Source: Brotaphodocola catenula (GTDB taxonomy: Bacteria; Bacillota; Clostridia; Lachnospirales; Lachnospiraceae). From it: a DNA stretch of 64,000 nt. The first letter of the stretch is position 1. Every line of letters begins with the position of its first letter. Of this stretch, positions 16,310 through 25,602 are shown in pieces. The stretch lies in contig JAJEPU010000018.1 of the NCBI GenBank assembly GCA_020686985.1, positions 1 to 64,000 of the forward strand, written 5' to 3'. The translations under genes and the position numbers were made by a program. A model generated the notes under the pieces. The model saw only the letters and a list, made by a program, of their open reading frames with translations. It did no database searches and was not told where the DNA came from.

Positions 16310-18004
16310 ATGGGATATGGAGATGACAGACAACCGTATGAGGAAGATGAACTTGACCGAATGCGAAGACGAAACCAGAATCGGGGACGTCGATCCTCGT
16401 CTCGCAGATCTTCTTCTGAAGATGGACGAGATCGTGATTATGCGCAAAGCAGAAATGATCGAACATATGATCGGCGCAACGATGAAGACACACCTAGAAG
16501 TCGAAGCCGTTCAAATCGTTCAAATAATTATTCCGGGGGTGGAAATACAGGAAGAGCAGGAAGACGACGCCGGAGAAAGAAGAAGGGAAATGGCATCTTA
16601 ATGGTGCTTCTGATTGCTCTTCTCTTGTTCATCGGATATCAGGGTGTCTCCATGTTTCGCGGTGGCGGATACTGGACGATCGCTGTGTTTGGTGTTGATT
16701 CCCGAGATGGAAACCTTGGAAGCGGGGCGCTTTCGGATGTTGAGATGTTGTGTAGCATCAACAAGAAGACCGGCGAGATTCGCCTGGCATCTGTTTTCCG
16801 TGACAGTTATTTGAGAATTGATTCCGATAACGACTATGACAAGATCAATGAAGCCTATTTCAAGGGTGGTCATGAGCAGGCGGTATCAGCTCTGGAATCG
16901 AATCTGGACCTCTCGATTGACGACTATGCGACATTTAACTGGAAAGCCGTTGTCGACGGAATCAACATCCTTGGCGGTGTTGATCTGGAAATCACGGATA
17001 AAGAATTTGCTTATATCAACTCGTTTATCACAGAGACTGTAAATTCCACCGGAATCGGATCGGTTCAGCTCGAGCACAGCGGAATGAATCATCTTGATGG
17101 TGTCCAGGCTGTCGCCTATGCAAGACTTCGTCTGATGGATACAGATTTCAACCGCACAGAGCGTCAGAGAAAGGTACTCGGTCTTGCAATGGAGAAAGCA
17201 AAACATGCAGATGGCAAAACACTGAAAAATCTGGCATCTGCGATCTATCCGGAGATCTCAACAAGCATCGGCTTAAATGATCTGCTCACATTTGCACGTG
17301 GGGCAAGGAAGTATTACATCGGGCAGACTTCCGGTTTCCCGTTCTCCCATCAGGAGATGAAGATCGGAAAGAAGGCTTGCGTCATTCCGACGACTCTGGA
17401 AAGCAACGTGGTCCAGCTTCACAGTTTCTTGTATGACGATGAAAATTTTACTCCGTCTGCAACGGTTCAGACCATCAGCAATCACATTGCGGAAAAGACC
17501 GGTCTTGGTCAGCCTGGAAAGGATACGGAATCCGGAAAAAACATCGGTGCCGAGGGAAATACCGGTGAGAATTCCGGTTCTTCCAAAAAGAAGAATTCAG
17601 AGACTCCGGCTGAGAATGCAAACGATGCCGGAAATGGAAATAATCAGAATGTAGAAAACAGTTCGGAGAACGCGGAGAATACCGAAAATGCAGATAATAA
17701 CGCCAATGCATCTGTGGAGACTTCCGGTTCAGTTTCCTCCACAATCGAAGCCTTAGATCCGTCTGAGGAAGAAAAAAACAATGGCAAGGAGGAGACAAAA
17801 TCAGCGGTTGTCGCCTCCCCGGCACCGGAAAGCTCGGATACCGTGACCGGACCTGGTGCAAAGAAAGAGAGTCCTTCTGAAACGCCGGGAAATGCGCAAG
17901 AAACGAATGCGATTTTGGAAGCTCCGGGACAAGCCTCTGGAAATTTTACTGATGGTCCGGCAGGATCGGAAAACGGAGGTCCTGGTGCTCAGAGCCTGCA
18001 GTAG
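16310..18004 (+). CDS. LytR-CpsA-Psr (LCP) family protein
   Basis: LCP enzymes transfer lipid-linked anionic polymers such as teichoic acids or capsule to peptidoglycan outside the membrane. The 564-residue protein has a very basic, Arg-rich cytoplasmic N-terminus. One membrane helix follows near residues 97-117 (ILMVLLIALLLFIGYQGV). The LCP domain, about 125-330, includes FGVDSRDG, ASVFRDSYLRI, the conserved NWKAVVDGINILGGVDLEI, HLDGVQAVAYARLR and DFNRTERQRKVL. The last 200 residues are a disordered Asn/Glu/Ser-rich tail with no anchor motif. GGGAGG at 16297-16302 supports ATG 16310. Confidence 0.92.
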   Translation: MGYGDDRQPYEEDELDRMRRRNQNRGRRSSSRRSSSEDGRDRDYAQSRNDRTYDRRNDEDTPRSRSRSNRSNNYSGGGNTGRAGRRRRRKKKGNGILMVLLIALLLFIGYQGVSMFRGGGYWTIAVFGVDSRDGNLGSGALSDVEMLCSINKKTGEIRLASVFRDSYLRIDSDNDYDKINEAYFKGGHEQAVSALESNLDLSIDDYATFNWKAVVDGINILGGVDLEITDKEFAYINSFITETVNSTGIGSVQLEHSGMNHLDGVQAVAYARLRLMDTDFNRTERQRKVLGLAMEKAKHADGKTLKNLASAIYPEISTSIGLNDLLTFARGARKYYIGQTSGFPFSHQEMKIGKKACVIPTTLESNVVQLHSFLYDDENFTPSATVQTISNHIAEKTGLGQPGKDTESGKNIGAEGNTGENSGSSKKKNSETPAENANDAGNGNNQNVENSSENAENTENADNNANASVETSGSVSSTIEALDPSEEEKNNGKEETKSAVVASPAPESSDTVTGPGAKKESPSETPGNAQETNAILEAPGQASGNFTDGPAGSENGGPGAQSLQ

Positions 18005-18050
18005 GTGAAACATTAGTTATAAGGAAGAAAAGAATTTATGTTTTTGCTCG

Positions 18051-18098
18051 AGAGTCAGATGGGACAGAGAATGTCTTGTCTGGCTCTCTGTCATTTTA
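18051..18098 (+). terminator. Terminator after the LCP gene
   Basis: AGAGTCAGAT (18051-18060) pairs with GTCTGGCTCT, followed by CTGTCATTTTAT. Confidence 0.65.
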
Positions 18099-18147
18099 TA
18101 CATGTAACCTTATTGTGCAGGAAGTGTCTCTTTTATTTATGATCTGG

Positions 18148-18176
18148 TTGTTCAGAAAAAGGTTATATGTTATTAT
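18148..18176 (+). promoter_or_regulatory. Promoter of the DUF4491 gene
   Basis: TTGTTC (18148-18153), 17-bp spacer, TATTAT (18171-18176), about 50 bp before the start codon at 18226. Confidence 0.5.
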
Positions 18177-18225
18177 GTTCTTTAATGAATAATTTTTAAA
18201 GAAAGAGAAAGAAGATGAAGTAAAT

Positions 18226-18519
18226 ATGCATCTAGAAGGACTAATTGTTGGAATTTTTACATTTCTTGTTATTGGACTTTTCCATGGAATTGTGGTTAAA
18301 ACGGAATATTATTTTAGCAAGAGTGTTTGGTCGGTATTTTTAATTTTAGGAATGATTTTTCTTGTATTGTCCTTATGGATTGAAAATACAGCAATTGGAA
18401 GTGTTGTAGCGGTACTTGGTGTTACCTGTCTTTGGAGTATTAAAGAGCTTTTTGAACAAGAACGGCGTGTTCAGAAAGGCTGGTTTCCAGAAAATCCAAA
18501 ACGCAAAAGAAAAGAATAG
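18226..18519 (+). CDS. DUF4491 family small membrane protein
   Basis: A 97-residue protein with three predicted membrane helices: LIVGIFTFLVIGLFHGIVV, VWSVFLILGMIFLVLSLW and AIGSVVAVLGVTCLW. It ends in the conserved cytoplasmic tail ELFEQERRVQKGWFPENPKR. These features match DUF4491, a family of unknown function common in anaerobic Firmicutes and Bacteroidetes. It is monocistronic, and codon use is more AT-rich than in neighbouring genes. Confidence 0.8.
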   Translation: MHLEGLIVGIFTFLVIGLFHGIVVKTEYYFSKSVWSVFLILGMIFLVLSLWIENTAIGSVVAVLGVTCLWSIKELFEQERRVQKGWFPENPKRKRKE

Positions 18520-18582
18520 TTTCTGATGACGACTATATCAGCAAAAAAAGGGTAGTAGAGACCGATAAATTGTGATAAATTT

Positions 18583-18620
18583 ATATAATTGTGATAAACA
18601 TAAGTTTATCACAATTATAT
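18583..18620. repeat. Perfect 17-bp inverted repeat upstream of a tyrosine recombinase
   Basis: ATATAATTGTGATAAAC (18583-18599) and GTTTATCACAATTATAT (18604-18620) are exact complements with a 4-nt loop. A third, direct copy of ATTGTGATAAA lies just upstream at 18569-18579. There is no T-tract, so it is not an ordinary terminator. It could be an operator or a recombination site. The rest of 18520-18882 is AT-rich with nothing else recognised. Confidence 0.75.
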
Positions 18621-18882
18621 AGCCAAAATAAACGACTTGTGGTATACTTGTTTTGAGCCCCGAATTAAGCTCTAAAAACGAGCGGATTTTTGTACTTCAA
18701 ACGTAACTTTTATCGCTTGAACCAGAAAATATTTGATCTGAGAGGATTTTCAGAATAAATATTTTTATATATTGTTTTATCAGAATTGTTATTGCTGATT
18801 TTTAAAATTAATTCTATTTTATGTAAAACCGGAAAAATACTTTATAAATTGCAGAAAATATAGAAAGGATTGATCTATTCCT

Positions 18883-19983
18883 ATGAAAAGTGAATCTGAA
18901 AAATTAAGGGAAATTTTAAGGGAACTCCCTGACTATGTCGTAAACTTTTTCTATGCCAAGGACTCTGTCTATCAGCCCAAAACCAAAGTCGCCTATGCGA
19001 TTGATCTGCGTGTGTTTCTAAAGTATCTTCTCGAAGCGATTCCTGACCGCTTCCCGTACCCGTCAATCGCCCAGATCCCGATGGACGCTCTGGATCATCT
19101 TCGCCCAAATGACATTGTTATGTTTTTGGCATACTTGGATGAATACTCGATGAAGGACGCGGATGGAAACTACATCACCCGAACAACTCCGACTGGAAAA
19201 GAAAAAATTCAGGTGTTTGAGAATTCTCCGTCTGGAAAACGCCGAAAGCTCGCCTCGATCAAAGCATTTTTCAAGTATATGGTCATCAATGAATACATGA
19301 CGAAAAATCCAGCAACTTATGTCGATATTCCGAAAGTTCCGAAGAAGCCGATCGTCGCCCTCACAGAGTCCGAGACAAAACGACTCAAGAAAAACGTTCA
19401 GACCGGTGCACAGAAAACGGAACGGGAAAAAGTATTCTTTGAGAAGACAAAATTGCGCGACAATGCAATCATCATGCTTTTTCTCGGAACCGGTATTCGT
19501 ATCTCCGAACTGTTGAACATTGATATGTACGATTTGGATCTTGATGAACAGCGACTGCTCGTCCGGCGAAAAGGTGGACATACCGAGTTCGTCTACTTTA
19601 AAAAAGAGGTGCTCACTGCCCTCTCCGACTACATTGAACTAGAACGCCCGGTTCTGATGAAGATGAAGAGCGAAAAAGAAAAAAAGGCAAACGGACCGTT
19701 GTTTGTGTCAAACCGTGGCACACGAATTACGATCAATCGCGTTGGTCAGATTGTCAAAGAATACGGCAGGTTTGTCCTGCCCCCGAACGTAAAATTCTCT
19801 GCGCATCTCCTGCGCAAGAGCTTCGGAACCCAGCTCTATGAGCGAAGCGGTGGCGATGTCTCCCTTGTCCAGCATGCACTGGGACATGCAGACTCCTCCA
19901 CTACCACCCGCTTCTACATTGACTTTGATAAAAACCGCTTAAAGTTTTTGAAGGATGAAGGGGATTCCTCCGACAAGGAATAA
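18883..19983 (+). CDS. Tyrosine recombinase/integrase (XerC/XerD-like)
   Basis: DNA strand-exchange enzyme of the XerC/D type, 366 residues. An N-terminal SAM-like DNA-binding domain covers about 1-160. The catalytic domain has all expected residues: Arg in GTGIRISELL near 205, Lys in RRKGGHTEF near 232, His-x-x-Arg in SAHLLRKSFG near 308, His in HALGHADSS near 333 and nucleophile Tyr in TRFYIDF near 345. It stands alone, with no excisionase or element-end repeat recognised; a large palindrome lies about 260 bp upstream. It could be a chromosome-resolution Xer or a domesticated integrase. Confidence 0.92.
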   Translation: MKSESEKLREILRELPDYVVNFFYAKDSVYQPKTKVAYAIDLRVFLKYLLEAIPDRFPYPSIAQIPMDALDHLRPNDIVMFLAYLDEYSMKDADGNYITRTTPTGKEKIQVFENSPSGKRRKLASIKAFFKYMVINEYMTKNPATYVDIPKVPKKPIVALTESETKRLKKNVQTGAQKTEREKVFFEKTKLRDNAIIMLFLGTGIRISELLNIDMYDLDLDEQRLLVRRKGGHTEFVYFKKEVLTALSDYIELERPVLMKMKSEKEKKANGPLFVSNRGTRITINRVGQIVKEYGRFVLPPNVKFSAHLLRKSFGTQLYERSGGDVSLVQHALGHADSSTTTRFYIDFDKNRLKFLKDEGDSSDKE

Positions 19984-20072
19984 TATTTATTGCTCAACGG
20001 AATATTTTTGTGAACGCCTTTATAAGCCAGATCTCTCGGATCTGGCACAAAGCTGTAAGACTTATGACGAGT

Positions 20073-20672
20073 TTATTTTGAAAATGAAGGAAGTTTCTGA
20101 ATTCTGTTTTCCCGTTCTTTTTCTATAAGTTTTGTATACACATGCTCCACAAACCACGGTTCCGTAGATTTTTTCAAGGCTTCTTCCGATGTAAACCATG
20201 CGACTCCGCTATTTTCGTCCGCCTTTATCGATACACACTCATCCGAATCCGCTTCCAACAAATACGTCACATTCAAATGCAGATGACTGGATACATATTT
20301 GCCTTTTTTTATATGACCATCCACGGTAAGAGACTCCAACGAAAAGATGTCTCTCGATACCGGGCGGACATCCGAAAGTCCCGCTTCCTCCTTGACTTCG
20401 CGAATCGCGACAGCTAAAAGATCCGTCTCCCCGTCCGCATGTCCTCCAAGCCACGACCAGGAATCATAAATATTGTGGTATACCATCAGAACCTTGCTTC
20501 GGTCTTTGTTGACAACCCAAGCTGATGCTGTCACATGTGCCACCTGATTCTCTCGCGAAAATGCATCTTCGTGCTCTTCGATCCAATTTGCGATCAGAAC
20601 CTGGTCCCGCTCTTCCTGCTTATTGTATGGCTTGTAGGTTTTAATTGCATGAAGTAATTCCTGACGATTCAT
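20073..20672 (-). CDS. NUDIX hydrolase
   Basis: Hydrolyses a nucleoside diphosphate linked to another moiety; the substrate cannot be told from sequence. The 199-residue protein has a clear Nudix box, GHADGETDLLAVAIREVKEE with AG following, near residues 78-100, which supplies the metal-binding REVKEE glutamates. Flanks match proteins annotated simply as NUDIX hydrolase in Clostridia. It is convergent with the recombinase gene and has no operon partner. Confidence 0.9.
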   Translation of the reverse strand: MNRQELLHAIKTYKPYNKQEERDQVLIANWIEEHEDAFSRENQVAHVTASAWVVNKDRSKVLMVYHNIYDSWSWLGGHADGETDLLAVAIREVKEEAGLSDVRPVSRDIFSLESLTVDGHIKKGKYVSSHLHLNVTYLLEADSDECVSIKADENSGVAWFTSEEALKKSTEPWFVEHVYTKLIEKERENRIQKLPSFSK

Positions 20673-20778
20673 CGTTTGTCTGTATCCTTTCTATTCTTTC
20701 TTTTTCTTGCAGATTTTTCTTTTTTCGCTTAGATTCCCAGTGACTGAAAAAGCGCATACAGCTCCTCGGCTTTCTCCA

Positions 20779-20880
20779 TCATAGATGGTCGCAACCCAAG
20801 AACCCCTTAGAGTTGACAACCCGAAAGGCAGGAACATCGCCCAGAGGATCTGAGCGCAGGGCGTACCCCACCTGTCTGGA
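20779..20880 (-). pseudogene. Remnant of an alkyltransferase-like (MGMT/ATL) protein
   Basis: The minus strand reads [20 protein letters not shown] and then VVNSKGFLG before a frame break and stop. This resembles the ARQVGxAL...VPWHRVVNxxG core of O6-alkylguanine methyltransferase-like proteins. Only about 33 codons remain, directly behind the stop of the DUF2075 gene, and an adjacent frame continues MEKAEELYALFQSLGI. The upstream part is gone. It appears to be a decayed DNA-repair gene. Confidence 0.45.
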
Positions 20881-20885
20881 ATGAT

Positions 20886-22298
20886 TCAAATAAACAACAA
20901 CCCCAACAGCGTTGCATACACCGCTTCATTTGCCTTTACCACAAATGTCAACTCTTCTTTTGCCTGATTCAGACGGCAGAAAAGATTCCAGACGCTTCGA
21001 TCTGTCGAGCACAGATAGCCCTGCTCATCATAATAATATCGCTCATCAATCAAGACTGCAATTCGGTCGGCTACTCGTTCTGGCTCCGGGCTTAACATCT
21101 CTTTCTCACAGATATATCCGCGGGTTCGATAATCTGCAAGCAGGCAGTCTGCCTCCTCCTCATTGTTGGCATAGACAACCGAGATATGAGGATAAGAGAA
21201 CGAAAGCCGCCTGTGAGAAAGATGCATCATGCTTTGAGTATAAAAAGACAATTCGGCATTTGTGCGAATCCGGTTTGTCAGGTGATAGGTCTGAATACCG
21301 GACAAATTTTTCAATTCATGCAAGGTAGATCGATCCAGTTCTTCCGGAGAAATCATATCTTCACAGTCACTTGAAAAGATGATAGGGCGATCCTTGCAGG
21401 ATTTCAGTAACCATGCCAGTGTCTCCGGTGGAAGCAGATGCGCCTCGTCGACGAAGATCGCATGAAATTGCGAGAAATTGCTACTAACAGGGTTCATGTC
21501 ACTGTGAGACAGATATTCAACTCGTTGCAGGCGCTCATGGAGAAGATTCCACTGCGCCTTTGCATCCCCACAGTGAATCATACAAACCTGCTGTCTGACA
21601 GAAAGTTTCATCGCAAGATCATACAAAAGCAGGGTCTTTCCAGTTCCGGGAAGACCGGTAAACCAGAACAAACCTGTTCTCTCTGTGCGAATTTTCTTTA
21701 AAATCTGCCGTTCAATCTCCCTCTGCTGAGCCGTCAGAAAATACTCTTTTTTTAGAAAACGGGACGGCTCTGTGAGTGGGGAAATCAGATAAAGTTCCGC
21801 ACGAAACAGCTCCTCAATATTTCCCTCATAATCTCTGCTCTCATTTTGCAGTTCCTCACACAATTTTTCCCAGTCTGTTTCTGCAAGATGATCGTGGTTT
21901 GTCAGGCGCACAAGCCGTTTTTGACTGCTGATATAGGTGTAGGAACGAATTGGTTTGCCAAGGACAGACAGATAATAGCGATTTTGCAAAAGCTGTCGAC
22001 GGATTGCTTCATCAGATACAGCTCCACTCTTTAACTCGATGTTTAAAATCTGGTCTTCCTTGATTTGAAGAAGATCAAATTCTTTTCCAAGACGTGGTAT
22101 CTGGAAGGAGTAGAAAAAACGAAGGCGGGCGATCTCTGGCATATGAGCCTCCAGCTGATCCGTCAGATCCCTCATACTCTCCCATTCCCACTTTCGCATT
22201 TTCAGAAAGCTGGTTCTTCCAGAGAGCTGTCGTTCCAATTTCTGCAAATGTTCCAGACTCTGAGTCCTCGTGATCGCATAAACCGAGATTGCCTTCAT
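20886..22298 (-). CDS. Nuclease-like domain fused to DUF2075 helicase-type ATPase
   Basis: A 470-residue two-domain protein. The N-terminal part, about 40-130, contains [19 protein letters not shown], the D...ExK arrangement of PD-(D/E)xK nucleases, as in NERD-type domains. The remainder is a DUF2075-type P-loop ATPase with Walker [19 protein letters not shown], Walker [14 protein letters not shown] and a Schlafen/helicase-like motif [11 protein letters not shown]. The two-domain layout suggests action on nucleic acid; DNA repair or defence is possible but unproven. It is a single gene with its own promoter region, next to a decayed ATL gene and a NUDIX hydrolase. Confidence 0.75.
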   Translation of the reverse strand: MKAISVYAITRTQSLEHLQKLERQLSGRTSFLKMRKWEWESMRDLTDQLEAHMPEIARLRFFYSFQIPRLGKEFDLLQIKEDQILNIELKSGAVSDEAIRRQLLQNRYYLSVLGKPIRSYTYISSQKRLVRLTNHDHLAETDWEKLCEELQNESRDYEGNIEELFRAELYLISPLTEPSRFLKKEYFLTAQQREIERQILKKIRTERTGLFWFTGLPGTGKTLLLYDLAMKLSVRQQVCMIHCGDAKAQWNLLHERLQRVEYLSHSDMNPVSSNFSQFHAIFVDEAHLLPPETLAWLLKSCKDRPIIFSSDCEDMISPEELDRSTLHELKNLSGIQTYHLTNRIRTNAELSFYTQSMMHLSHRRLSFSYPHISVVYANNEEEADCLLADYRTRGYICEKEMLSPEPERVADRIAVLIDERYYYDEQGYLCSTDRSVWNLFCRLNQAKEELTFVVKANEAVYATLLGLLFI

Positions 22299-22448
22299 AT
22301 TTTTTCCTCACCCTACTGATTATAATTTTTGCAAAACCCAATTATAATGAAAAATGTTTGTGTTATTCCTATTATAATATAAAGAGACTACAAGTGGAAG
22401 TCCATTCAATCGCTCCTAAGAAAGTTTGCGATACCCACCCCTATAAAG

Positions 22449-22501
22449 GAGAGAGATACTCTCTCTGAATCATATGGTTTACATAAATAAATTACGTAAA
22501 C
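22449..22501 (-). terminator. Stem-loops downstream of the P-type ATPase gene
   Basis: Two short palindromes lie just past the stop codon: GTTTAC...GTAAAC (22477-22501) and AGAGAGAT-ACTCTCTCT (around 22450-22466). Neither has a good T-tract, so the terminator role is tentative. Confidence 0.3.
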
Positions 22502-25159
22502 TTAATAATCTTTTTCTTTCTTTTTCCTTTCACAAATTACCCGAAAACCCTGAATCACCAATGTCGGAATCATGGCAAGGAGCAGCGTCTGCACCAAATT
22601 TTGTGTGTTCATCGCCTGAATCTGAAAAAGACTGTGAAATGCCGGAACACCCACGACAAGAGCGAGAAAACAAGCGCCGATTCCAAACGCAAGCAGGCTT
22701 GAAGGATTGCTCTTTAAACCAATCGCAAGCAGGGGCAATTCACTCCGGCAATTAAATCCATGAAAGAGTCTTGCGAGTGTGATTGTCGCAAAGGCCATTG
22801 TCGATGCCATAACAGAGCTCTGTTTCAGTCCAATCGAGAAGGCAAAAATTGTTGAGAGTGCAATCAGTGCGCCCTCCACAAGCATTTTGATCAAGAATTC
22901 CCGATTCATCAATCCTTCTTTCGGATCTCTCGGTTTTTCTTTAAGAACGCCCTCGTCTGCGGGTTCAATTCCGATTGCCAGTGCCGGAAGCGAGTCGGTG
23001 AGCAGATTGATAAATAAGAGCTGTACAGGCACGAATGGCAACGGGAGCGCTCGCAGGGAAGTGTATAAAACGACAAGGATGGCAGCGGTATTTCCCGATA
23101 ACAGGTATCTCACTGCATTTTTGATGTTGCGGTATACGGTTCTTCCGTTTGCGACTGCTCGAATGATCGTGGCAAAATTGTCATCTGTGAGAATCATGTC
23201 AGACGCATCTTTTGACACCTCGGTTCCGGTGATTCCCATCGCAACGCCGATATCTGCCTTTTTGAGTGCAGGGGCATCGTTGACACCGTCTCCGGTCATC
23301 GCAACCAGTTTCCCGGCTCTTTGCCATGCGCGGACGATTCGGATCTTATTTTCCGGTGAAACTCGCGCATAGACTGAGATTTTTTCGATCGCTTGATCCA
23401 ATTCCTCCTCACTCATCCGATCCAGCTCCATGCCGGTCAATGCCAGATCCCCGTCCTCAAACAGACCGATCTTGCGGGCGATTGCGACCGCAGTTATCTT
23501 GTGATCGCCTGTGATCATGACGGTTCGGATTCCCGCAGATTTGGCATCCCTCACTGCCTTGATGGACTCCGGGCGTGGCGGATCTGCCATAGAGATCAGT
23601 CCGAGAAACACATAGTCGCACTCCGCTTCTCTGCACAGAGGTTCGCAGGATTCCTTGTATGCAAATGCCAGCACGCGCAGTCCTCGCTCAGAAAACTGTT
23701 GATTCTGTATCCGAATCTTCTCTCGTTCTGTCTCCGTCATCGGACAAATTTCATTCTGTCTGCGAATCCAGATACAGCGGTCAAGCAGAACATCCACCGC
23801 CCCTTTTGTCAGAATCGTTTCTTTCCCATGAATTCGGTATTTCGTGCTCATCAGCTTTCGATCTGAATCAAATGGAATTTCTTCCAGTCTTGCCATCATC
23901 TTTCTGAGGATTTCCTCGCTCATCCCCTGTTTCCCAAGAGAGCTGTAGCTGGCAAATGCCGGAATCTCCCGAAACATCTCCAAGAGCGCTGATTCCGTCG
24001 GATCTCCAATGCTCTGTCCATCAACGATACTCGAGTCATTTGTCAGGACTGCATCGTAAACCAGATACCGCTGTGTCTGGTCGGTCATATCAAGAGCTTT
24101 TGCCTCGATTACATTTCCATTTACAAAAATCTGCTGAACCGTCATCTTATTCTGGGTCAGCGTTCCTGTTTTATCTGAGCAAATCACAGAAACTGCGCCA
24201 AGGCTCTCCACCGCGCTGAGTTTTTTGATGATAGCATGTTCTTTTGCCATTCTCTGCGTACCGAATGCCTGCACAATCGTCACAATCGAGGTCAGGGCTT
24301 CCGGAATTGCTGCAACAGCAAGTGCAACCGCAAAGAGCAAAGCGTCAAGAACCGTCATTTTGCGGGAAAGGCAGAGCGCAAAGACGAGAGCACAGATCAT
24401 CAAAATCAGAATAGCAAGTTTCTGGCTGAACTGATCTAAACTGCGCTGAAGCGGAGTCTTAGACTCTCCTGCCTGATGAATCATTCCTGCAATTTTTCCA
24501 AGTTCTGTCTGCATCCCTGTTGCCGTCACAACCACTACCGCCCGCCCATACACGACAAGGCTTCCCGAGTAGACCATATTGGTGCGGTCAGCTAAAGGCG
24601 TCTCGCCTGCAAGCACGCCTTCTCTCTTTTCTATATGGGAGGTCTCCCCGGTCAGAGAACTCTCATTGACCTGAAGCGAATAGCTCTCTACAATTCTTCC
24701 GTCCGCGGGGATGAGATCACCCGCTTCCAGTTCCAGAAGATCCCCGATCACAATTTCCCGGGACGGAATCTCGATCTTTTTTTCATCACGAATCACTCTG
24801 CTGTTCGGGGAGGAGAGATTTTTAAGGCTTTCAAGCGACTGTTCTGCCTTGATCTGCTGAATTGTTCCGAGAACCGCATTTGCCACCAGAACAAGCAGGA
24901 TTACCGCAGTGCTCTCCAAGTTTCCGGAGATCATCGAGATTCCACCTGCAATCAGAAGAATCACGACAAGAAGATCACAAAACTGACTGAGAAAAATCTG
25001 TCCCGCTGTCTTCTTTTTCCCCTCCTCCAGGACATTTTCGCCTGTTGTCTGCAACCGCTCTTTGGCAGTCTCACCCGATAATCCCGATCGCGTTGTCTTA
25101 AAACGTCGGAGTACTTCGTCAACCGACTGGCTCCATACTTCTTTCTGCATCATTATCAT
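22502..25159 (-). CDS. P-type cation-transporting ATPase, Ca2+/Mn2+ type (P2A)
   Basis: An 885-residue membrane pump that uses ATP to move a divalent cation across the membrane. Landmarks: SSLTGETSHI (actuator TGE), IPEALTSIV in M4, the phosphorylated Asp in CSDKTGTLTQN near residue 328, MITGDHKITA, MTGDGVNDAPALKKADIGVA, and the M6 site NLLTDSLPALAIG. These fit the SERCA/PMR1-like P2A group. A manganese riboswitch in the leader suggests Mn2+ export, as known for Lactococcus YoaB; this is inference. The start ATG 25159 is chosen for AAGGAG 9 nt upstream. A longer frame to 25243 lacks such a site. Confidence 0.92.
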   Translation of the reverse strand: MIMMQKEVWSQSVDEVLRRFKTTRSGLSGETAKERLQTTGENVLEEGKKKTAGQIFLSQFCDLLVVILLIAGGISMISGNLESTAVILLVLVANAVLGTIQQIKAEQSLESLKNLSSPNSRVIRDEKKIEIPSREIVIGDLLELEAGDLIPADGRIVESYSLQVNESSLTGETSHIEKREGVLAGETPLADRTNMVYSGSLVVYGRAVVVVTATGMQTELGKIAGMIHQAGESKTPLQRSLDQFSQKLAILILMICALVFALCLSRKMTVLDALLFAVALAVAAIPEALTSIVTIVQAFGTQRMAKEHAIIKKLSAVESLGAVSVICSDKTGTLTQNKMTVQQIFVNGNVIEAKALDMTDQTQRYLVYDAVLTNDSSIVDGQSIGDPTESALLEMFREIPAFASYSSLGKQGMSEEILRKMMARLEEIPFDSDRKLMSTKYRIHGKETILTKGAVDVLLDRCIWIRRQNEICPMTETEREKIRIQNQQFSERGLRVLAFAYKESCEPLCREAECDYVFLGLISMADPPRPESIKAVRDAKSAGIRTVMITGDHKITAVAIARKIGLFEDGDLALTGMELDRMSEEELDQAIEKISVYARVSPENKIRIVRAWQRAGKLVAMTGDGVNDAPALKKADIGVAMGITGTEVSKDASDMILTDDNFATIIRAVANGRTVYRNIKNAVRYLLSGNTAAILVVLYTSLRALPLPFVPVQLLFINLLTDSLPALAIGIEPADEGVLKEKPRDPKEGLMNREFLIKMLVEGALIALSTIFAFSIGLKQSSVMASTMAFATITLARLFHGFNCRSELPLLAIGLKSNPSSLLAFGIGACFLALVVGVPAFHSLFQIQAMNTQNLVQTLLLAMIPTLVIQGFRVICERKKKEKDY

Positions 25160-25371
25160 TTCTCTTTGCTCCTTTTCACTGTTTGATAAATCTTTAATCT
25201 TTAATGCCGAGGATCTTATTTGATGAGGTGATAAGAAAATCATGTGCAGAAAACGCTCTTTTGTCTCAGAAATTCTTTAGAAATTCAGAAAAGAATTTTG
25301 TACTGGAAATCCGTGGATCAGGATTTTCGTAACAAAAAAGAGACCTTTACTGCACCAAACATGTACAATCC

Positions 25372-25398
25372 GTGAAAAATGCCAGTGGCATTTTTCAC
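25372..25398 (-). promoter_or_regulatory. Palindromic hairpin, likely expression platform of the manganese riboswitch
   Basis: GTGAAAAATGCCA (25372-25384) and TGGCATTTTTCAC (25386-25398) are perfect complements around one base. The hairpin lies just after the riboswitch aptamer and about 210 nt before the ATPase start. On the minus strand it ends in ATTTTTCAC, a weak terminator shape. Confidence 0.55.
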
Positions 25399-25404
25399 TT
25401 CTCA

Positions 25405-25540
25405 TGACATGCAAAACAATAAAAGTCTCGTTCCATTTCAATGATGTGTACTGTCCGGCAACGAAAAACAGTTGCGTGATGACGACCAGCACAACACCGG
25501 CGATCAAAACCGTCCGATGCGAACTACTCCCTAATATGTA
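25405..25540 (-). ncRNA. yybP-ykoY (Mn2+) riboswitch
   Basis: Read on the minus strand, three conserved parts of the family occur in order. GGGAGTAG (25524-25531) is the first-loop metal site strand, TCGTCA (25480-25485) follows, and CGAGACTTTTAT (25419-25430) is the opposing loop. Stems between them include GCAAC...GTTGC. The element lies between a consensus promoter and a P-type ATPase gene, the usual setting. Known members switch on Mn2+ exporters when Mn2+ is high. A spurious 92-codon ORF overlaps this RNA. The boundaries are approximate. Confidence 0.88.
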
Positions 25541-25545
25541 TTCTG

Positions 25546-25575
25546 ATCTTATCATATGCGGGAAGTTCTTGTCAA
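25546..25575 (-). promoter_or_regulatory. Promoter of the riboswitch-ATPase transcript
   Basis: Minus strand TTGACA (25570-25575), 18-bp spacer, TAAGAT (25546-25551). Transcription would begin right at the riboswitch, giving a leader of about 380 nt. Confidence 0.8.
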
Positions 25576-25602
25576 TTACTTTTTTTTAACATGTAAAGTA
25601 AC

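Noticed and set aside
25277..25555. 92-codon membrane protein ORF on the minus strand
   Set aside because: Its ATG overlaps the -10 box of a consensus promoter and the frame coincides with the yybP-ykoY riboswitch and a perfect palindrome, so the region is an RNA leader.
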